Below are positions 42,796-53,628 of a stretch of DNA of 64,000 nt, one piece after another. Numbering within the stretch: position 1 is the stretch's first letter; each line of letters starts with the position of its first letter. This DNA comes from Paragyromitra xinjiangensis (Eukaryota > Ascomycota > Pezizomycetes > Pezizales > Discinaceae): the NCBI GenBank assembly GCA_038503065.1, contig JBCAMK010000008.1:806001-870000 (forward strand). Reading direction: 5' to 3'. Position numbers and translations under genes: made by a program. The notes under the pieces are model-generated. The model ran no database searches. It was not told the DNA's origin and saw nothing but the letters and a program-made list of their open reading frames with translations.

Positions 42796-45700
42796 ATGAC
42801 AACCAAATCATCAGGCATAGCCCAGGTACAGCAACTGAACTGTGCCAAAGGAATGGCCTCCACCTATTCAGTAACCCAACACGCCGCATCAAATAAAAAT
42901 TTAATAGCACTCCTACTACAAGACCCCTGGTGCTTACCAACTGGTCTACCACCTCAAATCCCAAACTTCACCTTATTCGCACCTTTATCACCAAATCCCA
43001 AATGCGTCACCTATATCAAGTCACATCTTGATCCAATACAAAAATCAACATACTTCAACAACTGCTTAACAGTACAAATTAAACTCCCAAATTTAATAAT
43101 CGACATAACCAACATCTACGCAAACCACTTACCCTCGTCACACAATTATTTATCCACCAACACCTTTCTACCCAACCACATCATCTGTGGAGACTTCAAT
43201 CTCCACCACACATGGTGGTATGGCAGCAAAACACACCTACACTTCTCAACCATCAACAGGACCAGACCAATATCCAACCTCCTGGTCTCCTGGTTAGAGG
43301 AACAAGCATACCGCCTCTACAACCACCCGGGAACATACACACACTTTCCACGCAACGGCAACAACCCTTCCATAATTGATCTCACATTATCCAAGGGCAT
43401 CGAGCACCTCGCCCAATTATGGGAAAGCAACTCAGGACTCAAAGATGGCTCGGATCACGCAACCATCACCACAACATTCGTTTTAAATGCACATACCCAC
43501 ACTCGCCCCAAAAGGGACATCCACAGAGCAGACTGGGACAAATTCCATTGCATAATACAAAACCACCCCATTCACAAGATGCCACTCACAACCAAAGCAC
43601 AAACCACTCTAGCATGCGAAACCCTGACTCTCTTGCTACAACAAGCAACAGAAGCCGCAATCCCCCTTTCCAAACCCTCTCAAAAATCCAAATCATGGTG
43701 GACGAAAGAACTTACCAAACTGCGGAAGGCCCTCAGCGCCACAAACAAATATAGCAGATCACACCCCACACCAGAAAACAAACTTACCGCCAAAAACCTA
43801 CACAAAAAATGGCAAAAAGAAGTTAAGCTCGCTAAAGAACATCATTGGCAACAAAGACTTAACACCAGCGATCCCAACACCTTATGGAAAACTATCAAAC
43901 AATCCAAAGGACGCACCCCCCCCACCAACATCCCCTCACTCGAAAACAAATCCGAATTCCAGGACAAATGCCAAATTTTCACAAAAGCATTCTTCCCCCC
44001 CAACAATTCCACCCCACAACCAATACCACCCCAATGGCTACAATCCCTGTATACAAACATCACACATGAACTCCCACACATCACATCGAACCACATCAGC
44101 AAACTCCTCACCAAAACCAACAACAATTCAGCCCCAGGCGCAGACGGCATAACGTACCCAATCATCATCCAAGCACACCTCGCCGACCCCAACCTCATAC
44201 CCAAAATTTTCAACCAAGCATTACTATTCTCAGTCATGCCATCCTGTTGGAAACATGCCCTCATCACCCCAATACCCAAGGCATCCAAACCCGACTACTC
44301 CACACCTAAAGCCTACCGCCCCATCTCCCTACTTTCCTGCTTAGGCAAACTCATGGAGAAATGTGTAGCCAAAAAACTAGAAGCCTACGCAATCGCCACA
44401 GGCGCGATCAATTCCCAACACACAGGAGCAAGAACCTCCATATCTGCCATAGATCCCCTAGCCAACCTACTCACTACAGCTCAAGAATGGCTCGACAGGA
44501 AAATCATTAGAAGCAAAAACAAAAGCGGCAACAGAGAAATTAGACCATCCCTCCTCACCTCGGACATAGAAGGAGCATTCAATTGCGTAATTCATTCACA
44601 AATGCTCCGCATCCTCCAACACTACACATTCCCCAATTGGATTACCAATTGGTACAAAGAATTCAACAACAATCGCACAATTTCTTTTTCCTTTAATCAA
44701 CAAAAAGAAAATCCCAAACCATTCCCGCAAGGCCTCCCACAAGGCTCACCAATTTCATCAATCGCATTCACCATATACAGTGCAGCTCTAGACGCTGCAC
44801 CCTCTCCCTCAAACCTCCAACATTCTTCCATTTACATAGACGACGACGCCCTTTTACAGGGAGCCTTCAGCACCAAATTCGCCAACATCACCCTAATAAA
44901 CAGATTCACGGATAAAATCGATAGGGCCAAATATCTTAACATCAATTATTCACCCCCCAAAACAGAACTTATACACTTTCTTACAAAAACCACGGTCAGA
45001 AAACTGGACACCCCATTTATCATACCATCAATCAACCTCGAAATATTACCCTCACAAGTAATCAAATCACTTGGCATATATATTGATGATAAACTCTCCT
45101 TCCTTCCACAAATAGATAAAGCTTCCAACCGACTCAGAGCGATCACACAACGCCTCAGCACCATGGCCAAAGCACATAACCTCACCCCATCTAATCTTCA
45201 CCAACTTACCAACGCCCTAGCCATACCCAACTTCTTATGGGGCTCGCCCATTTGGTGGACAGGCAAACACAACCTCCTGGAAAGAATCAAACCAGCTTAC
45301 CATTCGCTCGCCAGATTAATCACAGGACTTCCACGGCGAACCAAACTCGAAAAGCTACTTGCGGAAGCCGCCCTCCCACCATTAAATCTCTTATTAGACA
45401 TGTACACACAAAAATATGCAATCAGAATCATGAAGACAGGACCCCACAATCCAGCCTTCCTTCCCCTGATCAAATTACTACCACAAAACCAAGAGTACCA
45501 AGGTACTGGACTCAAACACATCGCTTCACTTCTCACACCTTTGTACCCACAATCTCCACCCCTCAAAAATCTCCTCCCTCCCTCCCTACCAACTTATCTC
45601 ACATCCGAAAACATTCACATATCCTCCAAATCAAAAGAAGAAACAGCCCAAGAACACAAATCCTGGATTGGCACATTGGAAAACGCTTGGCTTCTATACT

Positions 45701-46482
45701 CCAACGGCTCCAAAGCCGAAGATGGAACCACATCGGTAGCAGCACACCTAATTCACATCCACTACGGAATCGAAACGCAAAATTTTTCACATCAATGTAA
45801 CATCGCACACCACGCCGAAAATGAAGATGCAGAAATCCATGGCATACAAGAAGCCACTCATCTACTCGTCAATCACATCATACACCCCACTTCAGTCTTC
45901 CTTTGCGTAGACAATCAAAATGCCCTATTGGCGCTAACAGGCACAACCACAGCCAACAGAGAATACCTCTGGCACACCCTCACCAGTATCCAAACCTTAC
46001 AATCAATTGGCTGCCAAGTAATGGGCAAATGGACTCCATCACACACAGGCATCACGGGAAATGAAACGGCAGATCGCCTAGCCAAAGAAGCTTACCACTT
46101 ACCACCATGCAAATGGACGCGAATCACATTAAATTGGTTATCCCTCCAACCACGTAAAATCCTAAATCAAAAATGGGCCCCCCCACACCCCCATTCCAAA
46201 CGATTAAATTCAAAAATCGCCCAGCTACCCTTACATCGCACAAAAAGAATCTGGAAAGTCAGAAACGAACTTTCCAAAGCCAATCATCTACCAGGGCAAC
46301 CCCCCACCACCTGCCAATGCGGAGAAGAAGGTTCTACCAAACACCGCATCCTTTTCTGTCCACTATACATTACTGAAAGAGCATTATTTTTCGAACAACG
46401 GGATATCAAATGGGATTTTCTTTTCGGAAATGATTTAAATATTGCAAATTGTTTTTCTTTTATGGATGCGCTTGATATTTGA
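42796..46482 (+). CDS. LINE-B ORF2: endonuclease, reverse transcriptase, RNase H with altered active sites
   Basis: An unbroken frame of 1228 aa. The endonuclease has LLQDPW (Asp43 where LINE-A has Glu45), CGDFNLHH and GSDHATI. The reverse transcriptase has GADGITYP, YRPISLLSC, TSDIEGAFN, GLPQGSPIS and YIDDDA, all as expected. RNase H begins LLYSNGSKAED, with Asn970 in place of the first catalytic Asp seen as YSDGS in LINE-A and LINE-C. The other acidic residues (DAEIHGIQ, CVDNQNA, TADRLA) are kept. A CQCGEEGSTKHRILFC zinc motif closes the protein. The frame is intact, but the Asn should disable RNase H and the Asp may weaken the endonuclease. Confidence 0.88.
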   Translation: MTTKSSGIAQVQQLNCAKGMASTYSVTQHAASNKNLIALLLQDPWCLPTGLPPQIPNFTLFAPLSPNPKCVTYIKSHLDPIQKSTYFNNCLTVQIKLPNLIIDITNIYANHLPSSHNYLSTNTFLPNHIICGDFNLHHTWWYGSKTHLHFSTINRTRPISNLLVSWLEEQAYRLYNHPGTYTHFPRNGNNPSIIDLTLSKGIEHLAQLWESNSGLKDGSDHATITTTFVLNAHTHTRPKRDIHRADWDKFHCIIQNHPIHKMPLTTKAQTTLACETLTLLLQQATEAAIPLSKPSQKSKSWWTKELTKLRKALSATNKYSRSHPTPENKLTAKNLHKKWQKEVKLAKEHHWQQRLNTSDPNTLWKTIKQSKGRTPPTNIPSLENKSEFQDKCQIFTKAFFPPNNSTPQPIPPQWLQSLYTNITHELPHITSNHISKLLTKTNNNSAPGADGITYPIIIQAHLADPNLIPKIFNQALLFSVMPSCWKHALITPIPKASKPDYSTPKAYRPISLLSCLGKLMEKCVAKKLEAYAIATGAINSQHTGARTSISAIDPLANLLTTAQEWLDRKIIRSKNKSGNREIRPSLLTSDIEGAFNCVIHSQMLRILQHYTFPNWITNWYKEFNNNRTISFSFNQQKENPKPFPQGLPQGSPISSIAFTIYSAALDAAPSPSNLQHSSIYIDDDALLQGAFSTKFANITLINRFTDKIDRAKYLNINYSPPKTELIHFLTKTTVRKLDTPFIIPSINLEILPSQVIKSLGIYIDDKLSFLPQIDKASNRLRAITQRLSTMAKAHNLTPSNLHQLTNALAIPNFLWGSPIWWTGKHNLLERIKPAYHSLARLITGLPRRTKLEKLLAEAALPPLNLLLDMYTQKYAIRIMKTGPHNPAFLPLIKLLPQNQEYQGTGLKHIASLLTPLYPQSPPLKNLLPPSLPTYLTSENIHISSKSKEETAQEHKSWIGTLENAWLLYSNGSKAEDGTTSVAAHLIHIHYGIETQNFSHQCNIAHHAENEDAEIHGIQEATHLLVNHIIHPTSVFLCVDNQNALLALTGTTTANREYLWHTLTSIQTLQSIGCQVMGKWTPSHTGITGNETADRLAKEAYHLPPCKWTRITLNWLSLQPRKILNQKWAPPHPHSKRLNSKIAQLPLHRTKRIWKVRNELSKANHLPGQPPTTCQCGEEGSTKHRILFCPLYITERALFFEQRDIKWDFLFGNDLNIANCFSFMDALDI

Positions 46483-47061
46483 TATTATTTTATATATTGT
46501 TAGTGTTGTTTATTTTTGTTTTGTTATTTTGTTTTGTTTTATTTTTTGTTTTGTTTTGTTTTGTTTTTTTTTGGGGGAAGTTTAGCGGAGGAAGTTGAGG
46601 CGATATACTTTGTATCAGGGCCGTATAAAAATAAATAAATAAATACACATGCGGATTAGACTGAATTGCGCCGTGCATGTAGGACTGCAGTGTGCAGGAC
46701 TATGCCGGTGGTTCATAGAGTCTAGAGTGGTCAGATTGCTAATGGAGGTGCGGCAGCTCTAGGAGCATAGCCCCCGGAAGTACGGAAGGTCTTCCGGAGT
46801 AGAACACCAGTCCATTTGGCAATGGGACTCCGGGTCAAACCCAGTCCCCCACTAGAGCACGGCAGAGCGAGGACTGCGGAACGCAGGTGTTAAATACATC
46901 ACGAATGCTCCACCCTGCTGCTCTTTCTTCAGCGATAATTGAGCCCTTAAGATTCTTGAGTAGTTTGCACGAAAGAATCGGATTCTGAACTTGATCTATA
47001 TCCATTTCGCAACGGCCGTACACCTAGCTTATCTACCTAGGCCTACCCCCGTTACAGCGGT

Positions 47062-47740
47062 AGTCAACACACAGACGGAGAGATCCATTGGCCTTTTTAA
47101 TGAAGAGGACCGGGGACCCAGCTGGTGATGAGCTGGCTTGGATGAACCCTTTTCCGAGGTTGTCTTCTATGTATTCTTTTAGTACTCGAAGTTCCTCTCA
47201 GGACATACCATATAATGGTCCAAAGGGGGGTTCCTTTCCATCGAGAAGTGGTATCTTGTGATCGTAAGGGCGGCGTGGGGGGAGTCCATTGGCTTTGGTT
47301 TCATCAAACATGTCCAGGAACCCGTGGTACTCCAGGGGGATTCGTTTTTTCCATTCCTCCTTGGTAATTTTCTTATCGAGGATCTTGTTAATTTCGTACA
47401 AAGAGAAGGCATAAATTTGGGAAGTCCGTTTCCTAGCTAGCCGGCTAAAAGCTGCGGCTCCAATGAAATGAACCCTGAGTTTTTCTGGAAGCTGGATGCC
47501 ATGAGCGATGACAGGGGGTGCAGTGGGGGTGCAATGGGTATGGCAGCGGCTGGATCCAAAGGTTATTTTGTTGGCCGCAAATTGTAAAGAAATATCATGG
47601 TGCTTCATCCAAGGGATTCCCAGGACCAGCAGGTAGTGACCGAGTTGTGTCACAAAGAATGGGGCTTTTTCTTGGTGATCCTGAATATACAGCCCGCAAT
47701 GTACAAGGTGGGTGATGGCACCTGAGGAAATGGGTCTTCC
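47062..47740 (-). pseudogene. gypsy-2 pol fragment: end of protease to start of reverse transcriptase
   Basis: The minus-strand frame starts at the solo-LTR boundary (R-P-I-S-S-G-A-I-T-H) and contains HYLLVLGIPWMKHHD, the protease C-terminal block of this family. A linker follows, then the RT N-terminus (EYHGFLDMFDE, LPPRRPYDHKI, GPLYGMS). A TGA at 47198-47200 replaces the expected Trp codon. Past it the frame goes on through the conserved block with [24 protein letters not shown] and CVDYR, where gypsy-1 is inserted. It is part of a dead retroelement. Confidence 0.85.
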
Positions 47741-47951
47741 TGTAAGACCGGTACTTCGCACCACTACTGAATTCTAAGTGAAGCTTTAGATAGCTCTCTA
47801 GACTCTGTAACTCGACCGGCTACTATCCGTAGCACAATACCCGAGCGCACGTCCTGACAACTTCTTATGAACCGCACAAAGGCAACAATAGTTTAAGCGA
47901 GATAAGGGTCGGGGCTGTTCCGTTGAAAGAACTTTCTCAATAGGAAGGACA

Positions 47952-48946
47952 CATCAGCAAAAATAATTATTTCCTCCCTCAGCTCCAGGAGGCTCGGGAG
48001 GCTCGGGAGGCGCTGGAGACTCCTGGAAAAAATGTGCCTACCTGGAGGAGCGAACGATACTCCACATCCTCGTGGAGACCCTGGGAGTCGTCCGCACCTG
48101 CTCCCCGAGTCTCCACGGAGATGCTTAGGCTCCTCCAGGTGTCTCCATAATGGGCAAGTATTAGTCAATATCCTGTGGAGAATCGTCGCATGGCTGCTTC
48201 CTTCATGGAGTACACGATATTGAGCTTCCTCCCAGGGAGAGCAGCAGCACGACTACGTCCTCCCTGAAGCATACGAACGTTTAGTGTTCTCCTGGGGAGC
48301 GCAGAGGCATGACTACTTCCTCCGAAGGATACGCGATATCGTGCTTCCTCCCATGGAGCAAGCGTTCTTTACTTTACAACTCCATACCATTGCATTTATA
48401 CCTCCTGGAGATATCCTGAATCGTCTCGGAGGTCCTTTGAATCCTCCTGAGCTCTCCATAATCGCTATGGCATCCCACATCCTCGCTCAGGAGGTCCTTG
48501 CTTCAAATCACACTTAAAGCCATTCACATGATATCACTCGGACCTGAGGAATTGAGTGCAGAAGAATTGAAATTACTATTATAGCGAGAATCCTCCAAAA
48601 TGATATAGATAATCCTTCGCATATCGAGACCAATCAACAGACAGATTAAACAGCAAACAAATCGAAAGATGAGGCGTATCCTCCACAGCGCAATCTAAAA
48701 AAACGAACTAAGGAAAAGATGCAGTGTATCCTCCACTGACCCCGAGACTAACCAAAAGACAGACAAAAACAAACGAAAAGAAAGATGCAGCGTATCCTCC
48801 ACAGACCTCAAGACCAACCAAAAGACAGACAGAAACAAACAAAAGGAAAGATGCAGCGTATCCTCTACGGCCCCCTAAGACTAACCATAAGACAGACAAA
48901 AACAAACGAAAGATACAGTGTATCCTCCATGGCTCCAAACATCCCT
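47952..48946. repeat. E2 left end: TIR, subterminal words and a tandem repeat
   Basis: After the TIR come dense words such as CTCCAGGAGGCTCGGGAGG and GGAGACTCCTGG, then looser TCCTCC/GGAGG copies. From about 48660 to 48940 there is a tandem repeat of about four units, near 62-65 bp each, with AAGATGCAGCGTATCCTCCAC and ACCAAAAGACAGACA. No gene is seen. Small open frames across the repeat come from its periodicity. Confidence 0.7.
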
Positions 48947-50870
48947 TCAAAGATCCTCAGCCTCCCTCTCCTGCTCGAAGCTTGCAACAGCCCCAGCAAG
49001 GTCAACCTGCATATCATCAGTAGTTGGAGGAGGGGTATCGACCTCAGTTTCGATCTCGCTCTCGTTTTCTCGCTCTAGGAAAAGGGTAGGAATATTGACA
49101 GGTCCTGGTGCCTGCTCCTGATCCTCAGGATGAGGAGACTCCGAACCCTTTCGCCTAGCTTTGCTGCGAGTATCCTGATAACCTCCCTTCTCAAGGTCCC
49201 GTTTCCGCTTGCGATTCCGTAACTCACCCATATGATCGTCATCGTCGTCATCGCTCCAAGGATCAGCTGACTCTTCCACAGGCCTCCTAGTCACCTTGGA
49301 AACCTTTCTCTCTACTTCATGCCGAATTGCACTGAGAATTTCCCCTTCCCATTCAGGAGCTCTGAGTGCTATGGCATTCCACGTCCTGCAGTGCCTGTGC
49401 CAGACCGCTATCAAGGATGTCAGTCTTCCTAGGAGAGATATAGTAGGATCTGGGGAGGGGGGAGTGGTACGATGACAGGTATCCCGAGTGAAGTCCACAG
49501 GCTCCACATACATGCCAGTCCTCCAGGCCTTTAGCCCATACTGAAGCGCTGCTGTGATAAAACAAATGAACTCCTTATTGATCAAGGAGCTAAACGCGGC
49601 ATCGGAGCGTCCCCTCATCCTTCTCCCTTTATAGTACCGGAGGAAGATGAGCTCAGCAATCGCATCATTGAGAAAGCGATTCTTATAATCCTAGTAGGAT
49701 GGTCAGCTTCCTACTCCTATTGCTCCCGAATTCGACATACCGCCATGGTAGATTCAAGGCACATAAACCTATCCTTGACTAGCAAATACTCCACCTTGTT
49801 TCAGATACTCTCAGGATTTTGCTCATCCAACTCATAGAGATGGACAATGCTCGCCTTGGCTGCGCCAACGAGGTGAGAGCGCACCCGGCAGTGCTGTTGG
49901 CTAATCTATATCTCGTGTGAGGATATGCAGTATCCTTAAAGGAAGGGGTAATTACCTGGACGTGGTTTTCTTTGGTCAGTTCCAAGCTCTCCAAGGCAAG
50001 CAATTCGGACAAGCTGTAGGTGGTTTGTGGATTGGGAATGAATACCTGACGAGTACAAGCTGCCTCCAGAGGAGCCTGACGCTCCATATCCTCCGAAGCC
50101 TTTGCCCAAGCAGCACGTATCCACCTGAGCAATGTGTCGGGGGATGGCAGGGGCTCACAAAATAGGGTCTTCTGGAAAATATTCTCCTGGCATGCATGGA
50201 CCAAGGCGCGGATAGGGTCCCCCAGCAGATATATGCTTCTGCTACTCCTTCTATGGAGGTCTCCCCCGAGACGACTCTCTGTATCGTCCATGGGAGATAC
50301 AGACCTTCCACTGCTACGACTCTCACCAGATAGACGATTAGGGGAGTTGGCAGGAGTTGCCGGAGGGCGCCCTGGCCTAGCTTGCCGAGCTGGTGTTTGC
50401 TCTAGAGATTCAGGAACACGCTATTTTGCAGTTAGAAAGTACTGAATATTTTAGGATTCTCAATACCTGACGATTCTCAGTATCCCTAGGGTTCCTACCA
50501 AGTGAGCTCGCCCTCGATAGCTGGCATTACGGGCCATTTCTGCTGCTGCTGCCTGTATCTTCGTCTGCGATTTTCTAGTCCGGTTCTGACTTGGAGGGGG
50601 AGCTTGCTCATCCTCATAGAAGTCCTCATCTGCCGAATCTCCTTCATCTACTTCCTCCTCTGCCTCCTCCTCTACCTCCTCCTCGAATTCCTCTCCTTCC
50701 TGCGATGCTGGTCCTCTTTCTCTTTCTTTGCCACGTCGGGTATAATTAAGAGGCTCAGCTTCCGGATCAGCGATACGCCTTCTCCTTCCTTCGGAGGGTC
50801 CAGGTGCGTGGCGAGAGGGAGGTGGCATTCGTTTAGCTGCTTCATGGCTTCTCTTGCTGATGCCTGCCAT
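48947..50870 (-). pseudogene. E2 cargo gene 1, DUF6532-like, four exons, one nonsense codon
   Basis: Exons are 50870-50499, 50420-49956, 49893-49741 and 49690-48947, with introns of 78, 62 and 50 bp, all GT-AG and phase 0; the protein would be 577 aa. Exon 1 is basic then Glu-rich. Exon 2 has LGDPIRALVHACQ and CEPLPSPDTLLRW. Exon 3 has HCRVRSHLVGAAK and KVEYLLVKDRF. Exon 4 has DYKNRFLNDAIAELIFLRYY and INKEFICFITAALQYGLKAW, then an acidic tail. These blocks align with E1 cargo gene 1 and resemble fungal DUF6532. A TGA at 49801-49803 in exon 3 (S-I-stop-N-K) breaks this copy. Function is unknown. Confidence 0.75.
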
Positions 50871-51319
50871 CCTTCAATGGATAATGGATGATTTGGAAGG
50901 ATAATAGAAGGCGATATAGTATTGTATGAGAGAGAATAGCGTATGGAGGAGAATAGCGTATGGAGGAGAATAGCGTATGGAGGAGAGAGAGAATCCTGAG
51001 GAGAACCTCTGGGGGTGACAATTATAAGGAGTGTGGTCTATCCTCTAAGACATATTTGAATTAACTCTAGTCCTAATATAATACTACTGACGCAGCGCTT
51101 CGACCCCCCCCCAAAATAAACAAAATACACGGATAGCAAATATCAAAGGATGTCCTGCATCCTCACGGTAATCCCCATAAAGCTCCCCTAATCCCAATCC
51201 TAATCCTTATACCCGATACCCCTAATCCCAACATCCCTAATCCCACCCTTCCGACCTGTTTAATATTATAAGCATTCGCTGATCTAGTGATAGCAGTCAG
51301 AAGGGAGTATACCAATCGT
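50871..51319. other. E2 spacer between the two cargo genes
   Basis: No gene is seen. The sequence holds a perfect short tandem of about three 20-bp units (ATAGCGTATGGAGGAGA type) at 50930-50995 and further E2 words. It should contain the promoter of cargo gene 1 on the minus strand. Confidence 0.5.
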
Positions 51320-52832
51320 TCAAGAAGGACCTGCTTCATCAGTATCATCCACTTCCTCCGTATCCTTCACTTTCCCTTTCCCCTTATCCTTCGCTTTCCC
51401 CTTATCCTTCGCCTTCCCCTTATCCTTCGCTTTCTCCTTATCCTCCGCTCCCTTCACTGCAGCCAAGGCTTTGGCAAGTGCCTCAGCTGTAAAATAATCA
51501 GGGTCCCCTGACGCAGGTGGCGTATCTGAGCCATCATACTCTTCCGCAGGCTCCCCCTTGGGGCCCGGGCCATCGTATGGGGCTCGATGAAGGACGACCA
51601 GCATCCTCGGAGCGGTTAGACTCTGTATCTGAGCTAGCCAGCCAGCAACATCTTCATCGTCGGCAAGAATAGTAGAGATTGGGTAAGTCGTAGAAAGCTC
51701 TCCAGGAACAGCATCCATAAGGGCTCCTAGCATCCTTCGAGGAGTACGGCCCACAGGTAATCGCCTCGTGGCTACACGAAGGCACTCGTTAAGGGTAGGA
51801 GCACTAATTACGGCAACCCAAGACTTGGTTAAACCCCAATTGGCCTCAGCCGGTGCTTCCCAGGGATAACGAGTCTCCTTGGTGGAAACCCTCCACCAGG
51901 CATCCGGGTCACAGAGTATCACTCGGACTGCGACTTCCTTGAAACCTGAATCACCCACACGATAGTAAGCATCCTTCAGTCAAACAAATAGAGACCATAA
52001 ACAGAATCTTACCTTCCACATCTTTTTCCGTTGCCTTGATCATACCAGTAGCCTCTAGCTCCGCACGGATCTTGGTATCCGTCTGCTGCACCTGATGCAA
52101 GCAATCGCGGAGGAGACTCTGCATCGCTTGATCTACCTGCTCCTGATCCTCCGCATGCCTTGAGCGGTAGGTTACAATAGAATGGTGCTCTGTCGCCCAT
52201 GCTGTTAATAACTCCCATGCATCTACGGTAGGATTAGCAATGCCTCGGATACCATGCATCCTCAAATAGGATACGACATCACTCCGAAGGACGGTATAAT
52301 GATGAGGATTATCCTCTCTAAACCCAAGGAGTGGCTTATAGTCAGTGGCTTTCATGAGCTTTTTCTTTGGCGTTTCCTTCTTTGGCGCCTTTTCCTTTAT
52401 TACCACTTTCTTCGGCGTTTCAGGCTTCTTTGGAGGTTTTGGGTCCTTCTTCGGAGTCTCCGTATCCTCCTTCGGGGTTTCCGGATCCTCCGATGGTTCC
52501 TTAGCTTTGCCTTTACCTTTATCTAAAGCAGCCATGGAGGGGGATGGAGTCTGTGAATCCTTCTTGGATGTTATAAGTACCTGGTCCAAAAAGAGGCGCC
52601 AACCTATATTGTCGGAGGGAGCGGTTGGGATATCAGTCCTCCGAGCACGAGGAGTAGGAGTTGAAGAAGTTGGAGTTGAAGGAGCTGCGGCGCGGCGGGC
52701 AAATTTTCTTTGTGTATAGTCGTCGCTGCTGGACAGGCGTTTTCGTTCGTTCGAGGGAGTCTCTGTATCTTTCGCAGGATTCTGAATAGCACTTGGTTCT
52801 GGTTCTTGATTTGATTTACTGGGAGTATTCAC
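51320..52832 (-). CDS. E2 cargo gene 2, unknown function, two exons
   Basis: Exons 52832-52013 and 51945-51320 are joined across a 67-bp GT-AG intron that splits a Gly codon (…KDVE-G-FKEVAV…); the product is 481 aa. The N-terminus is Ser/Pro/Thr-rich. A basic TPKK-type repeat region follows (EDTETPKKDPKPPKK), with similarity to histone-H1-like tails. Next is a helical segment (residues about 165-265). A core (RYPWEAP, LPVGRTPRRMLGAL, RMLVVLHRAP) matches the core of E1 cargo gene 2. The C-terminus has KDKGKA repeats and an acidic end. The frame is intact. A nucleic-acid-binding role is possible from charge alone. I do not recognise the family. Confidence 0.7.
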
Positions 52833-53628
52833 CGCCTATTTATATCAGTATCAACGTATCAAGATACTCCCCACCATGGAGTTTGCTTACCGCCCAACTT
52901 GAGCGCTGAATTTCCTCCGCGGAGTCTACTGCTGATTTGAGGATATTGGGCATCTTGAAACAGTAATATCAAGTTGGTTTAGGAAGGATATATAGTATCG
53001 CGAGCTTAGGCAAGCTAGGAGAGAAGGTTGCAGAGGATGGAGGAGAGCGAGGAGGAAGCTGAAGAGGAAGCTGAAGAGGAGGAGAAGCAGGATTTGTTTG
53101 CCCTGGCAGCGTTTATGAGGTCATATGTGAGGTATTGATAGGATCTGTGCGCAGGCCAACCCTAACCCACCTCGAAACCACTAAGCGACGCCTACACCTC
53201 CTATTTTGGGATTAGCCTGCTCCCATATTTCAACCTCATATCAACACCCCCTGAACTCCAACGAGCAGCAGCAAGAGCTTCCTACCTTTACGAGTAGTAG
53301 ACTCCTACTCTAGCGACCAATATCACTCCACTTCAGCGAGTTACAGCATCCTACTCCTTTCCAGCATCCTACTCCCTCTCAGCGTTCTACTTCTCCTCGG
53401 CATTAGCATCCCCGAGGCTGATTTCCAGCGATCGCCGCAAATCCTCCACGGGGCAACATTCCGCTCCCACGCAAGCTCTAGCCTGGATCCTCCCAATAGT
53501 GAGCAAATATCCTACTTCCTATCAGCGAGTGTCAGCATCCTAATTTCTCTTAGCGAGTATTGATATCATACTTTCTCCCGGCAAGGGCATTCTACTGCCA
53601 AGTGAGTTCCAGCATCCTTCAAGTTGAT
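52833..53628. promoter_or_regulatory. E2 divergent intergenic region with word repeats
   Basis: This 0.8-kb gap between cargo gene 2 and the transposase must hold both promoters. From 53320 to 53620 the repeat CAGCATCCTACTCC occurs many times with small changes, along with GGAGGAGAG-type repeats near 53035-53095. No additional gene is seen. The open frame extends upstream of the transposase ATG to 53560. Confidence 0.45.

Larger units (their letters stand above)
41048..46641 (+). mobile_element. LINE-B, second family of Tad-like LINE
   Basis: The element is 5.6 kb, flanked by AATACACAT at 41039-41047 and 46642-46650. The 5' UTR shares GCGTTGCAAC...GCGTTACACACAGCAAAAAGTC with LINE-A, so the families are related, but the proteins are clearly diverged. 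The 3' UTR contains many TTTTG/GTTTT runs, a GAGGCGATATACTTTGTATCAGG-like end block, and a tail of AAAT repeats. ORF2 is open; ORF1 has two nonsense codons. Confidence 0.9.
1080..47056 (+). mobile_element. gypsy-1, chromodomain Ty3/gypsy retrotransposon, split by the LINE-A array
   Basis: The internal pol region is present in two pieces, 1080-2450 and 39459-40563, and the 3' LTR begins at 40753. The pieces join in frame across the array (R-P-W-A-S then I-S-M-D-F). A purine-rich stretch, AGAGGGAGG, lies just before the LTR and is the likely polypurine tract. The 3' LTR (40753-47056) starts TGTAACGGG and ends CCCGTTACA. It is followed by gypsy-2 reverse transcriptase sequence, so gypsy-1 was inserted in gypsy-2, with probable TSD GCGGT at 47057-47061. 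The 5' half is outside the window or displaced by the LTR and LINE at 1-1079. Confidence 0.85.
40753..47056 (+). repeat. gypsy-1 3' LTR, interrupted by LINE-B
   Basis: The LTR starts TGTAACGGGTACGCC and ends CTACCCCCGTTACA. Its parts are 40753-41047 and 46651-47056; without LINE-B and one duplication it would be about 701 bp. It abuts the polypurine tract on the left and gypsy-2 RT codons on the right, which fixes both ends. The 5' LTR is not in the window for comparison. The 46651-47056 part contains no gene. Confidence 0.75.

Noticed and set aside
48724..49121. Several small plus-strand open frames near the E2 left end.
   Set aside because: They fall on the 62-65-bp tandem repeat and on the antisense of the DUF6532-like exon 4.
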